A DNA stretch of 12,050 bases from Acidobacteriaceae bacterium (GTDB lineage Bacteria; Acidobacteriota; Terriglobia; Terriglobales; Acidobacteriaceae). The translations under genes and the position numbers were made by a program. The stretch covers positions 6,278 through 18,327 of the forward strand of contig PLUJ01000208.1 in NCBI GenBank assembly GCA_003165455.1. Reading direction: 5' to 3'. Below, in pieces: positions 8,025-12,050 of this stretch. The first letter of the stretch is position 1; every line of letters starts with the position of its first letter. The notes under the pieces are model-generated. The model ran no database searches. It was not told the DNA's origin and worked only from the letters and a program-made list of their open reading frames with translations.

Positions 8025-8255
8025 TCAGACGAGCAGTGCAGTTCCATTGTTAACAATTGCCGCCAAATTTCCACGAGTCGTGTATTTGTACGCGTTCTGC
8101 GGATTTTCCTTGATTTCGAGACAGGGTTCGGCAACGCCCGGTGTGTAAGCGAGACTGAGATCGCGCTGCGTGCGGCAGGATTTGGAAGGGATGACTTCGA
8201 TTTTTCCGGGCCGTCCACCGTCATGGTAGTCCAAAGCTTCTTGCTTCGTGCTCAT
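8025..8255 (-). pseudogene. Malic enzyme, N-terminal remnant
   Basis: The 76-codon frame starts at an ATG preceded by GGAG (7 bases upstream) and reads as the beginning of an NAD(P)-dependent malic enzyme (oxidative decarboxylation of malate to pyruvate): YHDGGRPGKIEV (10-21), the signature RDLSLAYTPGVAEPC (31-45) with the catalytic-loop Tyr37, and KYTTRGNLAAIVNNGTA (57-73). Family knowledge says VLGLGNIGALAGKPVMEGK should follow. Here the frame gives LLV and then a TGA, and I find no continuation in any minus-strand frame down to recO. The Rossmann NAD(P) domain, and the phosphotransacetylase-like domain if it was the MaeB type, are absent. A full enzyme needs 400-760 residues, so a 3' deletion is most likely. 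It lies 80 bases after the end of the interrupted stress-protein frame and may have been co-transcribed with it. Confidence 0.82.
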
Positions 8256-8335
8256 TGTCCGTTCTCCAATTTGCGCAAAATGCGACAGCCTACATAACCG
8301 CTGCAGCCAAGGCAAGAGCCCGCTTAGGCAAGCAA

Positions 8336-8539
8336 CTAATAATTCACCGTCAGCACCGGACACTTTGCATGGCATATCACCTCATGCGTGCTCGAACCCG
8401 GGATATGCGAAATTACACGCGACATGCCTGTCCGGTTTGCGCCCATCACAATCAAGTCGATTTTCTTCTCGAACACAGTTTCCAAAAGGCCTTCCGGCAG
8501 GAAATCCATTCTCACGATGAACTCCGGCTTCGCGGCGAG
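8336..8539 (-). pseudogene. Detached C-terminal part of the second USP domain
   Basis: Directly after the amber codon at 8540-8542 the same frame continues for 67 sense codons to a second TAG at 8336-8338, with clear universal-stress-protein content: KPEFIVRMDFLPEGLLETVF, then KKIDLIVMGANRTG, PGSSTHEV and CHAKCPVLTVNY. The last part is the usual final strand and nucleotide-binding loop of a UspA fold (spacing G-x9-G-S present; the first glycine of the motif replaced). No start codon with a Shine-Dalgarno lies at its head. It is therefore the missing end of the upstream protein, reached only if the stop is read through or is a sequencing error. Confidence 0.85.
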
Positions 8540-9286
8540 CTACAGATCGGGAGGAATCAATTCTTTCAGCCTGCTCTTGCTTTTCTCGCGCCTGGTTTGC
8601 TGCCATTCCATAAATTCCTCGGCCCCATATGTTGACGCACCGTATGTGGCTGGACCCAGGTCAGCTCCAGGCAGGGGGGGAAGCATATGCAGAAGGAAAA
8701 GTTCCGACTGATACTCTTCGGCCAATGCGAGTGCATATGGAAGAGCCTTTTCGGATGCCGCACCGAAATCCGTGGCAAAGAGAATTCTTCCGAAACGAGT
8801 TCCTCCCGAATTAACGGCCGTAACCCCTGGGCCAACGGTGAGAACCGGACAGGGGGCGACCCGCAACACTTCCTCCGCGACCGACCCTAGGGCAAGCTTT
8901 TTCAAGCCGCCCCGTCCATGCGTGCCCAGCACCAGCAGGTCAATTTCTTGGGTCAGAATCGCTGAAGCCATGGCATCCCATACTTTGCCTCGCCGCAACG
9001 TGAGGTGGGCATCAAGACCTTTTTCGGAAATGTATTGCTTGACTTTAGCCATCTGGGTTTCCGCCTCAAGGCTTCGGCGGTTCAGTTCAAGGGGCTGGCC
9101 GACCGGTACTCGGTCATACGGTTCGGGCGGCATCGCATGCAAGATCGAAAGCGTCGAGCCGTACCTGCGAGTAATCGCCACGGCAAAATCGAGCGCTCGC
9201 TGCGAAGGTTCCGAAAAATCTGTGGCCATCAAGACATGTTTGAATGCGATAGCTTTTTGATCGATTGCGAGTTCTAGTGCTTGCAT
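8540..9286 (-). CDS. Universal stress protein, two UspA domains, cut by amber stop
   Basis: Cytoplasmic tandem UspA protein, likely ATP/AMP-binding, of the kind induced on starvation or respiratory stress. Domain 1 (about 15-152) opens with FKHVLMATDFSEPSQRALDFA and closes with GTHGRGGLKKLALGSVAEEV (121-140), a full G-x2-G-x9-G-S nucleotide motif, then CPVLTVGPG. Domain 2 starts at FGRILFATDFGAASEKALPYA (165-185) and breaks at ELIPPDL, residue 248, at a TAG. The following codons in the same frame restore the rest of domain 2 (8336-8539), so the intact gene would encode about 316 residues. As read, domain 2 lacks its nucleotide loop and last strands, while domain 1 is complete and may still fold. 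The start ATG has AAAGGA with a 6-base spacer. It begins 19 bases after the stop of the four-cysteine protein, suggesting one transcript. Confidence 0.88.
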   Translation of the reverse strand: MQALELAIDQKAIAFKHVLMATDFSEPSQRALDFAVAITRRYGSTLSILHAMPPEPYDRVPVGQPLELNRRSLEAETQMAKVKQYISEKGLDAHLTLRRGKVWDAMASAILTQEIDLLVLGTHGRGGLKKLALGSVAEEVLRVAPCPVLTVGPGVTAVNSGGTRFGRILFATDFGAASEKALPYALALAEEYQSELFLLHMLPPLPGADLGPATYGASTYGAEEFMEWQQTRREKSKSRLKELIPPDL

Positions 9287-9305
9287 AAGTCGTCCTTTCC
9301 CGGCT

Positions 9306-9587
9306 TCATATTGCCGGCACCAGGGTGGTTGATTCGAGAGCCACAGCTACAGCCCTTCGGTTTCCCGCCGGCTTTTGGATTTCCGAACGATCTCCGAGTG
9401 GAACTACCATCACGCGGCCAGCCTGCGAAATAACGGTCATCGTCTTCGAGCATGCGGCGCACAGCCAGAATCTCTCACGATCAGTACCCTGCCGAGTCGC
9501 AAGAGTGGTGGCCACGTGGAAAATCGTTCCTTCGTGCAAATAGCGAAAGACGGCCGCGCAGGATGGATTCGCACATTTCGAAACCAT
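9306..9587 (-). CDS. Small four-cysteine, putative zinc-binding protein, 93 aa
   Basis: I recognise no named family, but it has the marks of a real gene. The frame opens further upstream to an ATG at 9599, yet GGAGG sits 5 bases before the ATG at 9587 and would itself overlap that upper start, so 9587 is chosen. The protein begins MVSKCANPSCAAVFRYLHEG; C5-x4-C10 and a later FWLCAACSKTMTV with C43-x2-C46 would together form one zinc site of treble-clef or ribbon type. The C-terminal 40 residues are basic and uncharacterised. No membrane segment. Leading gene of the minus-strand stress transcript, 19 bases before the universal stress protein, facing the control region with CRP/FNR-like sites. 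A regulatory or redox-sensing role is a guess from the cysteines alone. Confidence 0.72.
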   Translation of the reverse strand: MVSKCANPSCAAVFRYLHEGTIFHVATTLATRQGTDRERFWLCAACSKTMTVISQAGRVMVVPLGDRSEIQKPAGNRRAVAVALESTTLVPAI

Positions 9588-9714
9588 ATCAGCCTCCATC
9601 GTGACTCATCGGGATCGGGAGCCACGCAGCGTCACGTCGGTAGCGACCCCACGTATCCAACTGAAACTGTAATCTGCCCCTGAAAAATGTGAAGTGATGA
9701 CGAATACAACGGCA

Positions 9715-9730
9715 TGTGACGGTCCTCACC
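9715..9730. promoter_or_regulatory. CRP/FNR-like inverted repeat, imperfect
   Basis: The bases tgtgacggtcctcacc fit TGTGA-N6-TCACA with one mismatch (last base). It lies 128 bases upstream of the four-cysteine gene start in the divergent region 9588-9893. An overlapping inverted repeat, ACGGT and ACCGT around 4 bases (9719-9732), could be an alternative reading of the same symmetry. I see no convincing -10 on either side, so the assignment is tentative. Confidence 0.3.
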
Positions 9731-9804
9731 GTTTCTTGTCCTTTCATCCGTCGAATCACGGCCTGTGCGGTCCGTTCTAAGAACTTCTTCGACGCGAATA
9801 GTGC

Positions 9805-9820
9805 TGTGATCAATATCACA
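9805..9820. promoter_or_regulatory. CRP/FNR-type binding site, perfect inverted repeat
   Basis: The bases tgtgatcaatatcaca form 6-bp perfect arms (TGTGAT and ATCACA) around a 4-base centre. This satisfies the CRP layout TGTGA-N6-TCACA and also resembles the FNR/DNR layout with its GAT-N4-ATC core. It lies 74 bases before the ATG of the RsbRD-like gene, a suitable place for an activator of the plus-strand operon. The likely -10 would fall near CATAGA (9839-9844), which is weak, as is common at activator-dependent promoters. It also argues against the alternative GTG start at 9828 for that gene. Confidence 0.6.
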
Positions 9821-9880
9821 TCCAGATGTGCCGCCTGTCATAGATCGATTGAGGGTGAAGGTCGAAGATCGTCGTGGTGC

Positions 9881-9886
9881 AGGAGG
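9881..9886 (+). promoter_or_regulatory. Strong Shine-Dalgarno that fixes the start at 9894
   Basis: AGGAGG with a 7-base spacer precedes the ATG at 9894. The frame is open back to a GTG at 9828, but that GTG has no ribosome site and abuts a probable regulator site, and the 22 residues it would add are not like the rest of the protein. Confidence 0.8.
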
Positions 9887-9893
9887 GGCTCCG

Positions 9894-10382
9894 ATGATCC
9901 TGGCATATAGGCTTCTCCGTTTGGTAGAAACTCACTCTGAGGCCCTTGCCGCCGGGCTTCTGGAAAAAACCCATAGTTCACCGCTGCTCCCCGGCTATAC
10001 CCATGTGCCACCCGAGGAATTGAACGAGCGGGTGCACGAAATCTATCGGCATTTGGCGGAGTGGCTGCTCGGCAAAAGCGATTTGGATATCGAGGAGCGC
10101 TACCTACGGATCGGTGCCAAGCGTGCGGAGCAGGGCGTGCCTCTCAGTCAGCTTATCTGGGTGATCATTCTGACCAAAAACAATCTGTGGGATTTCTTGA
10201 AGCAACAGGCTGTGATCGATCGTCCGGTAGAGATCGCCGGCGAACTAGAAGTCGAACAGCTGTTGGATCAGTTCTTTGACCGCGCAATCTATTACGCGGC
10301 GGTGGGGTACGAACGTTTTGAAGCAGCCGCGTCTGAACGCACTTTGCCTAAAGATAGTTTGAAGGTTAGCACAGTCGGATAG
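9894..10382 (+). CDS. RsbRD N-terminal-domain-like sensor protein, 162 aa
   Basis: All-helical soluble protein resembling the RsbRD_N domain, the non-haem globin-like sensor module normally found at the N-terminus of RsbR-type stressosome proteins and of some histidine kinases. The supporting pattern is an opening helix MILAYRLLRLVETHSEALA, then PPEELNERVHEIYRHLAEWLLG (39-60), RYLRIGAKRAEQGVPLSQLIW (69-89), a helix with TKNNLWDFLK (94-103), and LLDQFFDRAIYYAAVGYERFE (123-143). There is no STAS, kinase or output domain: the protein ends 19 residues later, so it is a stand-alone sensor or adaptor that would need a partner. The stop is 18 bases before the CoA-transferase ATG, implying co-transcription. 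Family assignment is from motif memory; the ligand is unknown. Confidence 0.72.
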   Translation: MILAYRLLRLVETHSEALAAGLLEKTHSSPLLPGYTHVPPEELNERVHEIYRHLAEWLLGKSDLDIEERYLRIGAKRAEQGVPLSQLIWVIILTKNNLWDFLKQQAVIDRPVEIAGELEVEQLLDQFFDRAIYYAAVGYERFEAAASERTLPKDSLKVSTVG

Positions 10383-10400
10383 AGGGGAAGCCGAGGGAAA

Positions 10401-11726
10401 ATGTCCTGGGAAATCGATTACAAGAAAAAATTGCGGACGGCCGACGAGGCTCTACATTGCGTGCAATCCGGAATGCGTGTCTACATTCAGCCGGGCTGCG
10501 CCGAGCCGGAAACGCTGGTGGAAGCTCTCATGCGCCGCGGCCCCTTCGTGGAAGACGTCGAAATCGTTCACATGATGACCATGGGCACCGCCCCTTATGT
10601 ATCGCGCGAGATGATTGGGCACTTTCGACATAACGCGATGTTCATTGGTGGAAACGTCCGAGATGCCGTGAATGATGGCCGGGCCGACTACACGCCGATT
10701 TATCTAAGTGAGATTGAAGCCCTTTTCGAGAGCGGCGAGATGCCGATTGATGTCGCGCTTCTCGAACTCTCTCCACCGGACTCGCACGGGTTTTGCAGCT
10801 TCGGTGTCGGGGTCGATACCTCCCTCACCGCCGCAAAATACGCTCGTTACGTAGTGGCTCAAATCAACGACCAAATGCCGCGCACCTATGGCGACAGCTT
10901 TATTCATGTAACGGAACTCGATGCAATCGTGGATTCCTCTCGTCCTCTATGTGCGATCAAGCAATCGCAAATTACCGATATGCACAGAGCCATTGCGCGC
11001 AATGTTGCTGGATTGATTGACGACGGCGCAGTGTTACAGACAGGCATTGGTGGAATCCCGGACGCCGTACTGCCCTTCTTAATGGATCGGAAAGATCTTG
11101 CCGTGCATAGCGAACTCGTTTCAGATGGCGTGATTCCTTTGATCGACGCCGGCGTGCTCACCGGGGCGCGCAAGAACTTCAAACCGCGAAAAATCATCCT
11201 GGGATTTGCTCTGGGGACGAAAAAGCTTTTCGACTTCGTTGACAACAATCCTATCTTCGAGTTCCATCCCACCGCATATACCAACGATCCCGCGTTGATT
11301 GCCCGAAATGACAACATGGTTGCAATCAATTCCGCCCTACAGGTTGACCTAACGGGGCAAGTCTGCTCGGATTCAATCGGAAGCCAGTTTTATAGCGGTA
11401 TCGGAGGGCAGGTTGACTTCCTACGCGGAGCGTCGCGGGCCAAAAACGGCAAGCCAATCATCGCGATCTCTTCGACGGCGAAGAACGGAACCATCTCGCG
11501 GATTGTCCCTACGCTCAGTTCAGGGGCGGGAGTTGTGACTTCGCGCGGTTTGATCCGCTATGTGGTGACTGAATATGGAGTCGCGTACCTTCATGGGAAA
11601 ACCATTCGGGAACGGGCGCAAGCGCTGATCGACATCGCGCACCCTAAGTTTCGCGAGGAGCTGTACGAGTTCTGTGAAAAAACTAAATGGCTGCAGCGGC
11701 CTGTAACCGTGGAGACAACACTCTGA
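10401..11726 (+). CDS. Family I CoA-transferase (acetyl-CoA hydrolase / 4-hydroxybutyrate CoA-transferase type)
   Basis: Moves CoA between acetyl-CoA and another carboxylate through a glutamyl-CoA thioester. The 441 residues match the 4-hydroxybutyrate CoA-transferase/acetyl-CoA hydrolase group (about 430-450). Marks: DEALHCVQSGMRVYIQPGCAEP (15-36), PPDSHGFCSFGVGVD (125-139), the nucleotide loop QTGIGGIPDAV (213-223), HSELVSDGV (236-244) with Glu238 as the expected catalytic glutamate, then DSIGSQFYSGIGGQVDFLRG (324-343) and the C-terminal RYVVTEYGVAYLHGKTIRER (386-405). The enzyme appears intact. The true acyl substrate (4-hydroxybutyrate, butyrate, propionate/succinate or simple hydrolysis) cannot be told from motifs, so no symbol is given. 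GAGG lies 4 bases before the ATG. It follows the RsbRD-like gene by 18 bases and precedes a 2-oxoacid oxidoreductase remnant by a few bases. Confidence 0.93.
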   Translation: MSWEIDYKKKLRTADEALHCVQSGMRVYIQPGCAEPETLVEALMRRGPFVEDVEIVHMMTMGTAPYVSREMIGHFRHNAMFIGGNVRDAVNDGRADYTPIYLSEIEALFESGEMPIDVALLELSPPDSHGFCSFGVGVDTSLTAAKYARYVVAQINDQMPRTYGDSFIHVTELDAIVDSSRPLCAIKQSQITDMHRAIARNVAGLIDDGAVLQTGIGGIPDAVLPFLMDRKDLAVHSELVSDGVIPLIDAGVLTGARKNFKPRKIILGFALGTKKLFDFVDNNPIFEFHPTAYTNDPALIARNDNMVAINSALQVDLTGQVCSDSIGSQFYSGIGGQVDFLRGASRAKNGKPIIAISSTAKNGTISRIVPTLSSGAGVVTSRGLIRYVVTEYGVAYLHGKTIRERAQALIDIAHPKFREELYEFCEKTKWLQRPVTVETTL

Positions 11727-11734
11727 GGTGAAAC

Positions 11735-11809
11735 ATGTCGGGACAAGCGCGGGGTAAGGTCACTGTCGCTGCCGCGAGCCTGGTTCCACCAAAGCCGCCA
11801 ACATCGTAA
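11735..11809 (+). other. 24-codon reading frame at the head of the oxidoreductase remnant
   Basis: An ATG with GAGGTG 4 bases upstream, 8 bases after the CoA-transferase stop, opens a frame that gives MSGQARGKVTVAAASLVPP and stops after 24 codons. The good ribosome site suggests the start of a former third gene of this operon. Its frame differs from that of the downstream oxidoreductase remnant, so the two pieces are joined by a deletion or frameshift. Whether the short peptide is made is unknown. Confidence 0.4.
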
Positions 11810-11994
11810 TAATGGGCGCACTGCTCGAAGAGACCGAGTGCCTGACCCCGCAAACTGCTTTCGGCGTTCTCGAAGATAAAGTCAAGTGGCTCAATTTGCT
11901 TGAGGTTGACCGCAAGGCGCTTACGGCGGGCCGTCTATTCATCGATGACCAGGCGCACATCGGTGCGCTGAGTCAACCGGATGGCTTCGCCTGA
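11758..11994 (+). pseudogene. C-terminal remnant of 2-oxoacid:acceptor oxidoreductase gamma subunit
   Basis: From the last upstream stop (11755-11757) an open frame of 78 codons reads TKAANIVIMGALLEETECL, then TPQTAFGVLEDKVKWL, then NLLEVDRKALTAGRLFIDDQ. This resembles the end of the gamma domain of pyruvate/2-oxoglutarate:ferredoxin oxidoreductases: the NIV-x2-GALLE strand-helix, a stretch ending in a lysine-rich helix, and a DRKAL-x-AG helix. A full gamma subunit or domain has about 180 residues; the N-terminal GxGGQG-type half is absent and no start with a Shine-Dalgarno exists in this frame (the internal ATG at 11812 lacks one). It is therefore read as a degraded leftover of a gene that followed the CoA-transferase. 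The last 15 residues do not look like the family. After its stop I see no gene to the window end. Confidence 0.62.
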
Positions 11995-12050
11995 TGCCGC
12001 TGCCTTGTTGGTCCGCACTCCAATCCCCCTCTTTTAACTAAGTGCGAGTT

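Noticed and set aside
8270..8279. TTTGCGCAAA palindrome upstream of the malic enzyme remnant
   Set aside because: A 10-bp palindrome is expected by chance several times in 12 kb, and nothing else supports a site here.
7833..8297. Plus-strand open frame (154 codons) between recO and the stress gene
   Set aside because: Antisense to the malic enzyme remnant over half its length, low-complexity translation, no family resemblance.
8540..8542. Amber codon as recoded pyrrolysine
   Set aside because: Universal stress proteins are not known to carry pyrrolysine, and there is no sign of the pyl machinery in the window; nonsense mutation or sequencing error is simpler.
9774..9784. GTTCTAAGAAC inverted repeat as a possible LexA box
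   Set aside because: The arms are in the opposite order and spacing to known LexA consensus boxes, and the nearby genes are not SOS genes.
9828..9893. GTG start giving a 184-residue RsbRD-like protein
   Set aside because: AGGAGG before the ATG at 9894 is far better, and the extra residues do not resemble the family.
12018..12048. Inverted repeat CGCACT / AGTGCG near the window end as a terminator
   Set aside because: Only 6 bp with a loop of about 20 bases and no U-run after it; the window ends too soon to judge.

Overview
The window looks like a piece of an Acidobacteriota chromosome (Terriglobia-like). This is an inference from overall protein flavour, roughly 55% GC, the recO-glyQ-glyS-ppdK gene order and a stand-alone RsbRD-N-type protein; no rRNA or other phylogenetic marker is present to prove it. 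I see no rRNA, tRNA, CRISPR array, insertion sequence or prophage gene.

Layout. (1) 1-885: a leader with an 18-bp perfect palindrome, then a conserved-looking hypothetical protein on the plus strand (GTG start at 257), ending in a bidirectional hairpin terminator shared with the convergent ppdK. (2) 894-7819, minus strand: a housekeeping block transcribed recO, glyQ, glyS, ppdK, i.e. recombinational repair, both subunits of the alpha2-beta2 glycyl-tRNA synthetase, and pyruvate phosphate dikinase. (3) 7820-9587, minus strand: a damaged segment. In transcription order it holds a small four-cysteine protein (93 aa), a two-domain universal stress protein interrupted by an in-frame amber codon whose C-terminal half is still readable after the stop, and the first 71-76 codons of a malic enzyme with the rest missing. 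(4) 9588-9893: a divergent control region with one perfect and one near-perfect CRP/FNR-type inverted repeat. (5) 9894-11994, plus strand: an RsbRD-N-like sensor or scaffold protein, a family I CoA-transferase of the 4-hydroxybutyrate CoA-transferase/acetyl-CoA hydrolase type, and a C-terminal remnant of a 2-oxoacid:acceptor oxidoreductase gamma subunit.

How it fits together. Regions 3 to 5 read as a divergent stress/low-energy unit: universal stress protein and malic enzyme on one side, acyl-CoA/2-oxoacid metabolism on the other, with CRP/FNR-type sites between. Three of its genes are broken or truncated within about 4 kb (malic enzyme, universal stress protein, oxidoreductase gamma), which suggests the accessory block is decaying while the recO-glyQS-ppdK block stays intact. 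Start sites were moved from the longest open frame to an internal start for three genes (257, 9587, 9894) because clear Shine-Dalgarno sequences sit there. No wholly new system is evident. The best leads are the amber-interrupted stress protein, the CRP/FNR-like sites, the RsbRD-like/CoA-transferase pair and the 18-bp palindrome.
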